The notes under the pieces were generated by a model. It searched no databases. It was not told the origin of the DNA and saw only the letters and a program-made list of their open reading frames with translations. This document shows positions 1 to 8,639 of a stretch of DNA of 64,000 nucleotides, piece by piece (the stretch's first letter is position 1; every line of letters starts with the position of its first letter). The DNA is from an uncultured Flavobacteriaceae bacterium (GTDB taxonomy: Bacteria > Bacteroidota > Bacteroidia > Flavobacteriales > Flavobacteriaceae): the NCBI GenBank assembly GCA_947493175.1, contig CANLQD010000014.1:21433-85432 (forward strand). The letters run 5' to 3'. Both the position numbers and the translations under genes were made by a program.

Positions 1-2
1 TG

Positions 3-1913
3 GTGGCACCTTCGAGTCCCCAGGGACAGGAAAATGCAGATGCACAAGAAGAACCTATTGGCTTTAGGTCGCACAAGGTGCGTAAGAAGGAAACCTTATA
101 CGGAATTGCCAAACGGTACAATATCACCGAAAACGATATAAAAAGGTATAACAAGGAGCTCTATTCTTCGCAATTGAAGAAAAAGATGGTCTTGCGAATA
201 CCAAAATATCGGAGGGTAAGGCCTGAAGAGGCGAGCACGGAAAATCCAGAAGATTTCTTCATGTATACGGTGGCCCCAAAGGAGACCCGATGGAGTATTG
301 CCTATAAAAATGGAATTACTATCGATAGTCTCTTGAACCTAAACCCCGATTTGTCCAAAACCTCCGACTATCTTCGGGAGGGGCAGCAGCTACGACTGCC
401 CAAGAAACCGGGTAGTACGATCCAAAAACAGGAAACACGATTGTATCGTTCGTACACAGTACCTCCTAAAATGAACTTTTATCAACTAGAAAAACAGTTC
501 GGGGTGAAGGCGGAAGAAGTGGTTCGTTTGAACCCAGAGATTACCGAGAGGGGCGGACTCAAAGAGGGGATGGTCATTCGGTTACCCGAACGAAAACTCG
601 ATGCCGGCGATGTAAATACCGATAACTACAACTTTTATGAGGTAAAGCCAAAACAGACAGAGTTTTCCTTGACCCGAAAACTGGGAATCAGTTACAGGGA
701 ACTGCTACTATTGAACCCCGCTCTCAAAGACGGTCTTAAAGCGGGTATGATCTTAAAACTGCCCAAAGCACAAACCGGGAATTTTGAGGTGCGCAATGCG
801 CTGGTGTTGGATAAGATAGATTTGATGGACAGTATCGATGTTGCGAACAGGCCGAAACTGTTGTTTTTATTACCATTTCGTTTAGATAGGCTCAATATGG
901 GCGACACAGAGTCGGTCAAAGAGGCCATTGCTAAGCGAAACGATGTGAAATTGAGTTTAGGATTGTATTCGGGTGCTTTGGTAGCGATCGACTCCATTGC
1001 GGAATTGGGAATTTCAGTGACGGTAAAAACACTCGATAACGAACTAGACCTTACCAAAACAAAAGAGTTGTTGGCGAGGGAGTCCTTAGGGGAATACAAT
1101 GCCATTATCGGTCCTTTAGACCCACAATCCATCAAGGAGACGGCTATACGCGCATCTTCGGAAGGTGTTCCCGTAATTGCACCGATTCCCGTACGAAGTG
1201 AGATTAGTTTGCCCAATGTTTTCTTTACGTATACGTCCGAACAACTGCTAAGGGAACGGATGTTACAGTATATGGATAGTTTGGCGATAGATAAAAACGT
1301 GATCATTATCGCCGACAAGAAAAATGACGCTGTTAAAAAGATGATTTTAGAGCGATTTCCCGATGCAAAAATAGCAGAGCTGATAGAGGAGGAGAAGAAT
1401 ATATCGTTGAACCTGGAGAGGTTCGAGAGATTGTTAGCCCTGGACAAGGAAAATTGGGTGTTTCTAGAAACGGATAATGAAAAATTAGTTCCCAGTGTAA
1501 GTTCCATTTTAAACTCTAAAAACACGAAGGAAGTAATGGTTCGAATGTTTACTACGAACAAGAACAAAGCTTTTGATAACGATGCTATCTCGATATCCCA
1601 TTTGTCGAACCTGAGATTCACGTATCCATCGGTAAGTAGGGAAGTGGGGAATAATGCCTTTGTAAAGCGCTATCAAGAACGATTTGGGGATGCACCCGAC
1701 CGTTTTGCCGTACGTGGATTCGATATCACCTACGACCTCCTTTTGAAGTTGGCCTATAAGAATGATTTGTTCGTTATTTCAAAGATGATCGGCGAAACCG
1801 AATACAATGGCAATAAATTCAGTTATGAAAAGGACCCGGCTTCAGGATATTTTAATAGTTCTTCCTTTATCAATACCTACGAAGAGATGCAGATCAAGGA
1901 GCTGAAGTTATAA
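3..1913 (+). CDS. LysM-repeat protein with periplasmic-binding-like C-terminal domain (5' partial)
   Basis: The reading frame is open to the left edge, so the true start and any signal peptide lie outside the window; numbering here begins at the first visible GTG. Four LysM-type modules are visible at about residues 22-68, 86-133, 150-196 and 210-254, each ending in a 'GM/GQ-x-L-R/K-LPK'-like strand; LysM domains bind peptidoglycan or chitin. From about residue 285 ('LLFLLPFRLDRLN') to the end the pattern resembles a type I periplasmic binding (ABC substrate-binding) fold. This LysM-plus-binding-protein architecture is common in Flavobacteriia, where it is annotated as amino acid ABC transporter substrate-binding protein or LysM protein, without proven ligand. 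It is probably exported and wall-associated; binding of a solute is inference. Confidence 0.8.
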   Translation: MAPSSPQGQENADAQEEPIGFRSHKVRKKETLYGIAKRYNITENDIKRYNKELYSSQLKKKMVLRIPKYRRVRPEEASTENPEDFFMYTVAPKETRWSIAYKNGITIDSLLNLNPDLSKTSDYLREGQQLRLPKKPGSTIQKQETRLYRSYTVPPKMNFYQLEKQFGVKAEEVVRLNPEITERGGLKEGMVIRLPERKLDAGDVNTDNYNFYEVKPKQTEFSLTRKLGISYRELLLLNPALKDGLKAGMILKLPKAQTGNFEVRNALVLDKIDLMDSIDVANRPKLLFLLPFRLDRLNMGDTESVKEAIAKRNDVKLSLGLYSGALVAIDSIAELGISVTVKTLDNELDLTKTKELLARESLGEYNAIIGPLDPQSIKETAIRASSEGVPVIAPIPVRSEISLPNVFFTYTSEQLLRERMLQYMDSLAIDKNVIIIADKKNDAVKKMILERFPDAKIAELIEEEKNISLNLERFERLLALDKENWVFLETDNEKLVPSVSSILNSKNTKEVMVRMFTTNKNKAFDNDAISISHLSNLRFTYPSVSREVGNNAFVKRYQERFGDAPDRFAVRGFDITYDLLLKLAYKNDLFVISKMIGETEYNGNKFSYEKDPASGYFNSSSFINTYEEMQIKELKL

Positions 1914-2038
1914 TTACTGAGGCCTAACTAAACACCATTTCGGGACCTTTTAAGATTGGTATCGGAACATTGGTTCACATATACTTTTAAGGAAAAAAGC
2001 CCGTTACTTGCTATAGAGGTCCGCTTGATCGATACTAT

Positions 2039-2602
2039 TTGCGGACACTCGTGCTAAATGTTTCAAGGGCTTTGGGTACTTTCAAATTTGTCGGTTTTGT
2101 AGTGTTGTTCTGTGGCTTGTTCCTTTGTTTCGATCAGCAAGAAGAGGAAGCTATTTTATGGACGCCTACTACCCAACTCGACTGGAACGATTTTAAAGGC
2201 CGGCCTACGAATAATCGCGCAGCCGCTATTACAGCCAGTGGTATTTCCTATCGGTTTTCTTCATTGTTAAAAGGAGATGTAGTACAATTGGATTTTACGG
2301 TGAACAGTTACTTTTATCCGAACCAGTCTTGGTACCGACCCGATTTGTGTGATTCGGTCATTCTCGGGCACGAGCAGTTGCATTTTGATATTTCCGAGCT
2401 GTATGCACGTAAGATGCGAAAACAGCTGAATGAAACCCGTTTTACCAAAAATGTCAAGGCTGAAGTGAGGGCTATCTACAAAACGATTACCAAGGAATTG
2501 AATGATTTTCAAAATCGCTATGATTCCGAAACCAACTTCTCAAGAAATCGGGAACAACAGTTGCTATGGAACGCGAAGATCAATGAGGCTTTGGGAAAAT
2601 AG
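2039..2602 (+). CDS. DUF922-type putative Zn-dependent protease
   Basis: A protein of about 187 residues with an N-terminal hydrophobic segment (residues 15-30, a signal anchor or signal peptide) and a DUF922-like body. The motif HEQLH (H111, E112, H115) sits in 'LGHEQLHFDISELYARKM', matching the HExxH zinc motif of this family, so a metallopeptidase role outside the cytoplasm is likely but unproven. The start is uncertain: no ATG is available, and TTG 2039, GTG 2051 and TTG 2072 are all in frame; the last two keep the hydrophobic segment. A promoter-like TACTATTTG overlaps the first TTG, which favours a later start. It converges on bshC. Confidence 0.7.
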   Translation: MRTLVLNVSRALGTFKFVGFVVLFCGLFLCFDQQEEEAILWTPTTQLDWNDFKGRPTNNRAAAITASGISYRFSSLLKGDVVQLDFTVNSYFYPNQSWYRPDLCDSVILGHEQLHFDISELYARKMRKQLNETRFTKNVKAEVRAIYKTITKELNDFQNRYDSETNFSRNREQQLLWNAKINEALGK

Positions 2603-2651
2603 TGGTTGTGTTCGAAGAGGAAAGTCAGACTTTTGAGAAGGGAAGGTTGGT

Positions 2652-2693
2652 GACTGAAGACGGATGATGGAAGACGGATGACGGATGACGGAA
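2652..2693. repeat. Heptanucleotide tandem repeat, six degenerate copies of GACGGAW
   Basis: Six uninterrupted 7-nt units are visible: GACTGAA, GACGGAT, GATGGAA, GACGGAT, GACGGAT and GACGGAA. The array lies in the intergenic space between the 3' ends of the DUF922 gene and bshC. No ORF or hairpin explains it. Similar 7-nt periodic stretches of other sequence occur at 30922-30949 and 47796-47850. Confidence 0.85.
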
Positions 2694-2838
2694 GTTTGTA
2701 AAAAGATGTATGTTCTGGCCATAACCGCTAAAGTTGCCCGTTCGCATACCTTGTGATCTACGAATCACAAAAAGCGTACATGTACCCTACAAATCTGCTG
2801 GCACCTTCTGTTTGCTCCCCAAAATGACCTACAGGTTG

Positions 2839-4446
2839 TTATGCTTTGTACGATAGGATTAAAAACTCCATTCGGAGGGGGTGTAAGGCTTTGAGCAACA
2901 TAGGAATCAATTGATCTCCCATTGGCAGATAAACTTCGGAGAAATTAAAAGACCTTTCTTGTAGGGATCGGTTGGGGAAAAGTTCGTTCTGTAAATCGGT
3001 CATACGTACCACATGATCCTTTAACTTGCGTTTTTGTGCCTTTAAAAGCCGCTTTTCAAGCTTATCAAGTCCATTCTTCTGTTTTACCTCTTGCGCTTTT
3101 ACGGCTCCCAGAAACGAGGGATCGGTTTGTTCGGCCAGTTCGTACAGCTGCTCGAATTGTTTTTCCAAGTGTTTTTTTTGTGGCGAAAAATCAATATCGA
3201 TATTAGATATTTCCCTGATTTTTTTATTGATAAATCGGTTTTGCTCCAAAAACAGATGCTGCGTGGTCAGGTTCATTTTTTGAAGCTTGCGTTGCTGTTT
3301 TTCAGATACGAGCAATGCCGAATTTCTAGGTAACAGCATAGGAAAAGGTACCTCCATTGATTCGAACATCGCCTTTAACTCTAGCCAATAGGCTATTTCT
3401 CCCCCGCCTCCGATATAGCAAAGATTGGGTAGGATGACCTCTTGATATAGGGGCCTAGCGATAACGTTGGGCGAAAATCGTTCCGGATAGGCTTCCAACT
3501 CTTTCAGTAATTCCTCCTTGGAAAATGAGATGTTGGTATCATTGACGAAAAATTGATCATCCTTTTCTACAATGCGCTCCCGTAGGCCTTCCTTCAAATA
3601 AAAATAATTGATTTCCCGGGGATTCACCTGAATTTTATAAGATTCAGGTAGTGCTTCCAGCTGTGAAACCGTCTCGGAGACTTGGGTAAAGGCACGACTT
3701 TCAAAAAGGTCTTTTTTGGCGTACGGTATAAGCAGTTGTTTTAAACTTTTATCGTCTCCATCAATGATGACCAGCCCCTCTGACCCAAAAAGGGCATTGG
3801 CCAAATGCCTGGTAGCCGCTGTTAGGTTGTTATGTTCCAAGTAGGCCTCTCTGAAAAGGGTTCGGAGTGCATCGGCATTTGTACCAGGTCCCAATTCATG
3901 CTGCAATGCCTCGTATACTTCTTGCAATCCTTCTGTGGGTAATTGGCCAACAGCTCCCGCAGCCTCTTTGTTCCAAAGTAGTTTTTTTCCTTGAAAGTTA
4001 AAATAATTGATTTCTTCAAAGTCATGATCCTCGGTCGCCATCCAGTAAACGGGTACAAAATTAAATTTTGGATAAGCGCTCTTCAGTTCCTTGCAGAGAT
4101 TGATGGTAGAAATTATTTTATAAAGGAAGTAGAGTGGGCCCGTGAACAGGTTCAACTGATGTCCGGTTACGATGGTAAAAGTAATGGGCTCCTTCAGTTG
4201 TTTAAGGTGGTCTTGTGTTTTTTTGGAAGTCGCGGTTCCACGATATTGTTTTTGGAGGGCATCGTAGAGAACTTCCCGATGGCTAATGGGAAAATGACCT
4301 GATTTTTCTTCAATCTGTTGTTTGAAGTTATCAAGCTTGGGAAACCGGTGATAGAACGATTTCAGGGATTCCTTTTCATCGATGTAATCACAGATCAGTT
4401 GGGAGAAATAGCCGGTTTTTTTAAAGGGAATACAGTCAATATCCAT
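2839..4446 (-). CDS. bshC: Bacillithiol biosynthesis cysteine-adding enzyme BshC
   Basis: BshC adds cysteine to GlcN-malate, the last step of making the low-molecular-weight thiol bacillithiol in the cytoplasm. The 535-residue length is typical. Family hallmarks are the N-terminal Rossmann-like part with GHQLNLFTGP at residues 95-104, followed by 'VYWMATEDHDFEEIN', and a C-terminal coiled-coil region at about 400-470. ATG 4446 is the obvious start. No bshA or bshB is in the window, as is usual in Bacteroidota, where the three genes are dispersed. Family assignment is firm; activity is inferred from it. Confidence 0.92.
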   Translation of the reverse strand: MDIDCIPFKKTGYFSQLICDYIDEKESLKSFYHRFPKLDNFKQQIEEKSGHFPISHREVLYDALQKQYRGTATSKKTQDHLKQLKEPITFTIVTGHQLNLFTGPLYFLYKIISTINLCKELKSAYPKFNFVPVYWMATEDHDFEEINYFNFQGKKLLWNKEAAGAVGQLPTEGLQEVYEALQHELGPGTNADALRTLFREAYLEHNNLTAATRHLANALFGSEGLVIIDGDDKSLKQLLIPYAKKDLFESRAFTQVSETVSQLEALPESYKIQVNPREINYFYLKEGLRERIVEKDDQFFVNDTNISFSKEELLKELEAYPERFSPNVIARPLYQEVILPNLCYIGGGGEIAYWLELKAMFESMEVPFPMLLPRNSALLVSEKQQRKLQKMNLTTQHLFLEQNRFINKKIREISNIDIDFSPQKKHLEKQFEQLYELAEQTDPSFLGAVKAQEVKQKNGLDKLEKRLLKAQKRKLKDHVVRMTDLQNELFPNRSLQERSFNFSEVYLPMGDQLIPMLLKALHPLRMEFLILSYKA

Positions 4447-4908
4447 ATAAGCGGTAAAATGCAGATAAATATAAAGCGGTTTGGCGCTATGAGTTCCTAA
4501 AAATACGTTAATGAAAGCATTTATGGTTTTTTCTTTTTTAACAAATAAGACATTTAGGAGTGATAGCCCATTATTTTGCCAAGGCGCGGTAACGTCTTCA
4601 AAAAAGAAAACACCTGTCGATACAGCTTATGGGGCTGGGCAATGACAAATGGCCAATACATCTCCGCTACAACGTTCGTCTTTGATTTATCGCAACGTAT
4701 CGGCTTTTAGTACTTTTTTACCCTAAATTCACTAGATTTGAAAGGATGGGGAACCCAACAATTTAAGGTACTTGCCTTAACTTGTGGTTATTTGTACTTT
4801 GTTCACCTTCCAATACCAAATCTCGATTCAAAAAAGACCAAAGAAACATGTAATAGGCTTGTTTTAATTGGGAATTGGCACAACAGTAGTAATCTAATAA
4901 TTTATCGT
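4447..4908. other. Intergenic region between divergent bshC and the M14 peptidase
   Basis: This stretch should hold the promoters of both flanking genes. The only near-consensus Bacteroidota -7 element I see is TAGATTTG at 4733-4740 on the plus strand, without a good TTG at -33. The plus-strand frame of the peptidase stays open back to 4738, but that stretch lacks a signal peptide at its front and overlaps the -7 element, so I regard 4741-4908 as leader. No repeat or RNA gene is visible. Confidence 0.5.
4733..4740 (+). promoter_or_regulatory. Possible promoter -7 element for the M14 peptidase gene
   Basis: TAGATTTG matches the Bacteroidota -7 consensus TAnnTTTG. A TTG at the expected -33 position is missing (the region reads T-rich instead), and the leader to the proposed start at 4909 would be long, about 160 nt. 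Support is therefore modest. Confidence 0.35.
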
Positions 4909-7362
4909 TTGAGAACACTTTTACTTTTCTTCAGCTTTCTTTTTTCATTTACCGGTATGACGCAGGATTTAAAGTCTCCGTCCGAATTTTTGGGCTACGA
5001 ACTAGGTACCCAATTTACAAGGCACCACGAGGTGGTCGACTATTACCAGTACGTGGCCGCAACGGTTCCCGATCGTATGCAATTGACCGAATACGGAAAA
5101 ACCAATGAGCGTAGGCCACTACTGGTCGCTTACCTTTCTTCAGCCGCTAACATGGCCGATTTGGAAAACATACGCCAAGAACATCTTGAGAATACCACAG
5201 GTGGCGGAAGCGGTTCCAAGGCCATTGTTTGGTTAAGTTACAATGTGCACGGAAATGAAAGCGTTGGTACAGAGGCATCGATGCAAACTCTATATGAACT
5301 GTTGACCGAAAAGAGCGATTACCTGGAAAATACAGTGGTGATTATGGATCCATGTATCAATCCCGATGGTCGTGATCGCTATGTCAACTGGTATAATCAA
5401 TATAAAAACAGCCCTCATATGATAGATCCGAACAGCAAGGAGCATCATGAGGGCTGGTTGAGCGGTCGCCCCAATCATTATATGTTCGATTTGAATAGGG
5501 ATTGGGCCTGGTTGACACAGGTTGAAAGCCAACAACGTTTAAAATTTTTCAATCAATGGTTGCCCCATGTGCATGTCGATTTTCATGAGCAAGGTGTTAA
5601 TAACCCCTATTATTTTGCCCCTGCGGCGGAACCGTTTCATGAAGTAATTACCGATTTTCAAAGAGATTTTCAAGTGACTATCGGAAAGAACCACGCTAGA
5701 TATTTTGATGCCAATGGGTGGTTTTATTTCACCAAGGAGGTATTCGACCTCTTATATCCCAGTTATGGTGACACCTATCCGACTTACAACGGTGGTATTG
5801 GTATGACCTATGAGCAAGGCGGAAGCGGCCGGGCCGGTCTAGGAATCGTTACCCGTATAGGGGATACGTTGACTTTGAAAGACCGTATTGCACATCATAG
5901 AACTACCGGACTATCTACTGTTGAGGTGGCTTCCAAAAATGCCCAGAAGCTGAACGATGAGTTCAAAAAGTTTTATCAAAACAACGATTTTAAATATAAG
6001 AGCTACGTCCTTAAAGGGGATTTGGATAAAATCGATGCGTTGACCGACCTGCTCGATCAACATCGTATCGTATATGCGAGGGCCCAGAATACAAATACGA
6101 AAGGTTTTGTTTACAATACAGGTAAAACGGGCGCTATGCGCACATCTGAACAGAGTTTGGTCGTTTCGACCGATCAACCGAAAGCCACCCTTGTAAAAGT
6201 ACTTTTCGAACCCAATGCGAAATTGAGCGATTCGCTCACCTATGATATCACAGCTTGGTCCTTGCCTTATGCATACGGGCTGGATGCCTTGGCGTCTACC
6301 AGTTTGGTACAGACCACCCCTTATGAAGAACAACAAGTAAACAATACTGGATTGGATGTTGGTGCCTATGCGTTCTTAACCGATTGGAGCAGTATGAAAG
6401 ATGCCCGATTTCTCGCCGCCCTCTTAAAAGCGAAGATACGGGTGCGCTATGCCCAAAAGCCCTTTGTGATGGATGGGAAAAGTTATGCCAGGGGCAGTCT
6501 GATCATCACACGGGCCGACAATAAGAACCACGAGGATTTTCTAAAGACCTTGGAACAAACGGCCAATGCACACCAGATATTGCTAACGGCTACCTCCACT
6601 GGTTTTGTAGAGGGGGGGAAAGATTTTGGGTCCGGTTATGTGCAAATGGTACCCGATGTAAAGGTGGCCTTGCTCTCGGAAGAACCTACTTCAACACTGC
6701 GATTCGGAGAAATTTGGCACTTTTTTGAGCAACAGTTGCACTATCCCGTTACGGTAATCGGTAGTGCGTATATAAAGCGCGTTGACCTGTCGGAGTATGA
6801 TGTGTTGATTCTACCCGGAGGGTGGGGTTATAAGGGTTTTATGGATGAGGGTAAATTGGCCGACTTAAAAGAATGGGTAAGCAACGGAGGAAAATTGATA
6901 GCCATGGGAGGCGCGATCAAGAGCCTTACAGGGGAGCAAGGCTTTGGACTGAAGCCGACCGAAAGCAAACGAGATAGTATCGTTAATCCGCAATCATACG
7001 AAGCATCGGAGCGGGATCGGATCAAGGAGGCCATCACGGGTGCCATCTTCAAAACCAAGGTGGATCCTACCCACCCATTGGCCTATGGGTATCAAGACAC
7101 TTATTTTAGCCTAAAATTGGGGGCCGATTCCTACCAGTATCTAGATAATGGTACGGTGGTGTATTTAGAAGATGGGAATACACGACCTGTAGCTGGTTTT
7201 GCAGGGAGTGAAGCAAGAAAAAAAATAGGGAAGAGCTTGGTGTTCGGAGTAGAAAACCATGGAAGGGGTTCGGTAGTATATATGGTCGACAATCCCCTTT
7301 TTAGAGGTTTTTGGGAAAATGGAAAGCTATTCTTTGCCAATGCCCTGTTCATGGTAGATTGA
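4909..7362 (+). CDS. Secreted M14 family zinc carboxypeptidase
   Basis: I place the start at TTG 4909 because it begins a clean signal peptide (RTLLLFFSFLFSFTG) of an 817-residue protein; the frame upstream is open but adds no recognisable sequence. The M14 peptidase domain follows, with the zinc motif HxxE in 'NVHGNES' (H114, E117), substrate-binding 'NPDGRDRY' and a later 'VDFHEQG'. The C-terminal third contains a class I glutamine-amidotransferase-like fold ('YDVLILPGGWGY', then 'LKEWVSNGGKLIAMGG'), the usual arrangement in large Bacteroidota M14 proteins. It should act in the periplasm or outside the cell on peptides. An alternative start farther upstream cannot be excluded. Confidence 0.88.
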   Translation: MRTLLLFFSFLFSFTGMTQDLKSPSEFLGYELGTQFTRHHEVVDYYQYVAATVPDRMQLTEYGKTNERRPLLVAYLSSAANMADLENIRQEHLENTTGGGSGSKAIVWLSYNVHGNESVGTEASMQTLYELLTEKSDYLENTVVIMDPCINPDGRDRYVNWYNQYKNSPHMIDPNSKEHHEGWLSGRPNHYMFDLNRDWAWLTQVESQQRLKFFNQWLPHVHVDFHEQGVNNPYYFAPAAEPFHEVITDFQRDFQVTIGKNHARYFDANGWFYFTKEVFDLLYPSYGDTYPTYNGGIGMTYEQGGSGRAGLGIVTRIGDTLTLKDRIAHHRTTGLSTVEVASKNAQKLNDEFKKFYQNNDFKYKSYVLKGDLDKIDALTDLLDQHRIVYARAQNTNTKGFVYNTGKTGAMRTSEQSLVVSTDQPKATLVKVLFEPNAKLSDSLTYDITAWSLPYAYGLDALASTSLVQTTPYEEQQVNNTGLDVGAYAFLTDWSSMKDARFLAALLKAKIRVRYAQKPFVMDGKSYARGSLIITRADNKNHEDFLKTLEQTANAHQILLTATSTGFVEGGKDFGSGYVQMVPDVKVALLSEEPTSTLRFGEIWHFFEQQLHYPVTVIGSAYIKRVDLSEYDVLILPGGWGYKGFMDEGKLADLKEWVSNGGKLIAMGGAIKSLTGEQGFGLKPTESKRDSIVNPQSYEASERDRIKEAITGAIFKTKVDPTHPLAYGYQDTYFSLKLGADSYQYLDNGTVVYLEDGNTRPVAGFAGSEARKKIGKSLVFGVENHGRGSVVYMVDNPLFRGFWENGKLFFANALFMVD

Positions 7363-7440
7363 TATTCACTCACTCGCGAGAGGCGTTTCGAACTGAAAAA
7401 ACATTGCCTATAGTTTCTGGCTAAAACAAATGACGTTAGT

Positions 7441-7677
7441 ATGGGAAAGAAAAAAAAGAAGCCCCATCTTCAAAAAAGCAAATTACATCAGGAATTCGAT
7501 TTGGATGCCGAGTTGAACCATTCGCAGAAGTACCCCCTTCAAGACGGACTCAAAGTGAAGAAGACGGCAAAAGGCTATGAAATTGCTTGGCAGGAGCGCG
7601 GTATTCAAAGTGAAGGTAAGGTATTTGCGACCAAGAAAGAAGCCGAACGCTATTTTAAAATACAGATGGGAAAGTAA
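7441..7677 (+). CDS. Small basic protein of unknown function
   Basis: A 78-residue lysine-rich protein starting 'MGKKKKKPHLQKSK'. It has no signal peptide or membrane segment. The centre ('DGLKVKKTAKGYEIAWQERG') and C-terminus ('FATKKEAERYFKIQMGK') look like a small folded domain, reminiscent of DUF2188-type or host-factor-like basic proteins, but I do not recognise the family with confidence. The ATG follows an A-rich leader. It lies 78 bp behind the M14 peptidase and could be co-transcribed. Codon use fits its neighbours, so I believe it is real. Confidence 0.6.
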   Translation: MGKKKKKPHLQKSKLHQEFDLDAELNHSQKYPLQDGLKVKKTAKGYEIAWQERGIQSEGKVFATKKEAERYFKIQMGK

Positions 7678-8102
7678 GAAGCGATGTGTTTATCACCGTA
7701 TTTTTTGAGATTGTAACCGGTGTTTGAACCCCTGATTGTTATAGACCAAGCGCTCATTCTATGTGAAATTGTACCCAAGGTTCTGCTGCAATTTCCAACA
7801 AGCAAGCGGTCGCACTTCGAAGTCGGTTAGGTTCGATGGCCAGAATTCTGCTTACGACCGACTGTTTACCGCGACTTTAATGTAATGCTCAAAAAGAATT
7901 TCATTCCTCGACTATAAATCCAAGTATTTTACTCGATAATCGAGATTTAAAATGCTCCGATTCCGAATTTTCGGGACGTCGAAATCAAAATTGAATTTCC
8001 TATGAATGCCTCGTGGACTTGTCACACCTTCACGTAGCCGTTTCGGCGGACGAAGGCCCCGAGGTTATTTACGATGTTTTGGTCTTTTATGTATTTTTGA
8101 CC
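7678..8102. other. 425-bp intergenic region with palindromes and a dispersed repeat
   Basis: No convincing gene. It holds three small palindromic elements: ACTTCGAAGT (7814-7823), AGTCGGT/ACCGACT arms at 7821-7827 and 7857-7863, and CAGAATTCTG (7841-7850) inside that loop. A copy of the dispersed repeat follows at 7935-8021. The reading frame of the CIA30 gene is open from 8013, but the first good start with a signal peptide is ATG 8103. A TATTTTTG at 8092-8099 matches the -7 consensus but lies too close to that ATG to be trusted. Confidence 0.5.
7935..8021. repeat. Dispersed intergenic repeat, copy A
   Basis: The outer blocks are shared with 20680-20754: a left block starting GATAATCGAGATTTAAA and ending ATGCTC that differs by one A, and a 31-nt right block starting TTGAATTT and ending in a GTGG-purine-CTTG motif. 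The middle differs in length and sequence; here it contains a CCGAA/TTCGG hairpin. The left end sits in a CTCGAT-A-ATCGAG palindrome. I do not recognise the element. Confidence 0.7.
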
Positions 8103-8630
8103 ATGAAACTGTGTTACTCATTATTGCTTCTAATTATGTCTACAGGTATCCCTATTTTTGACTTCGGTCCGAGCAGCGATTTATCAAATTGGAGAGTCGT
8201 CGATGATGGGGTTATGGGCGGTCGTTCTGCAGGCGAGTTTGTTTTGAGCGAGCAAGGACACGGTGTTTTTAAGGGATTTGTTTCTCTTGATAACAACGGT
8301 GGTTTTTCGTCTGTTCGGCATCGGTTTGTTACTAAGGATGTGGGAGCGTATGAAAAGGTTATCATCCGCTTAAAGGGTGATGGAAAAAAATATCAGTTTC
8401 GAATCAAGACCAACAAACAAGACGATTATTCCTATATCTACAGAATGGAAACTTCCGGTGATTGGGAAACCATCGAGATTCCATTTTATCAAATGTATCC
8501 CGCGTTTAGGGGTCGTACCTTGGAGATGCCTGACTATCCTGGAGAACAAATGGAGGAGATTGCCTTTCTTATAGGAAACAAAAAAGAAGAACAATTTCGG
8601 TTGCAGATCGACCATATCAAAATACGGTAA
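8103..8630 (+). CDS. Secreted CIA30 family protein
   Basis: A 175-residue protein starting at ATG 8103 with a short signal peptide (MKLCYSLLLLIMSTG). The rest matches the CIA30 (complex I intermediate-associated protein 30) domain, a galactose-binding-like beta-sandwich: 'DLSNWRVVDDGVMGGRS', 'GFVSLDNNGGFSSVR', 'RLKGDGKKYQFRIK'. Bacterial members are widespread and their function is unknown; some are annotated as NADH:ubiquinone oxidoreductase-associated. The frame is open upstream to 8013, but that extension lies in the repeat region. It converges with the next gene, leaving 9 bp between the stops and no visible terminator. Confidence 0.8.
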   Translation: MKLCYSLLLLIMSTGIPIFDFGPSSDLSNWRVVDDGVMGGRSAGEFVLSEQGHGVFKGFVSLDNNGGFSSVRHRFVTKDVGAYEKVIIRLKGDGKKYQFRIKTNKQDDYSYIYRMETSGDWETIEIPFYQMYPAFRGRTLEMPDYPGEQMEEIAFLIGNKKEEQFRLQIDHIKIR

Positions 8631-8639
8631 CCGGTATCG

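Noticed and set aside
692..1621. 309-codon ORF on the minus strand
   Set aside because: It lies wholly antisense to the LysM gene, has serine/leucine/isoleucine-rich shadow composition and no domain.
2751..2770. CRP-like palindrome TTGTGAT-N6-ATCACAA
   Set aside because: Spacing between TGTGA and TCACA is 8, not 6; it lies between two gene 3' ends with no promoter.
4738..4908. Upstream in-frame extension of the M14 peptidase
   Set aside because: It overlaps a likely -7 element and displaces the signal peptide to the interior.
7801..7870. Integron attC-like site
   Set aside because: The palindromic arms lack paired R-type core sites and no integrase or cassette array is near.
8092..8099. 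TATTTTTG as promoter of the CIA30 gene
   Set aside because: Only 3 bp from the chosen start codon and no -33 element at the right spacing.
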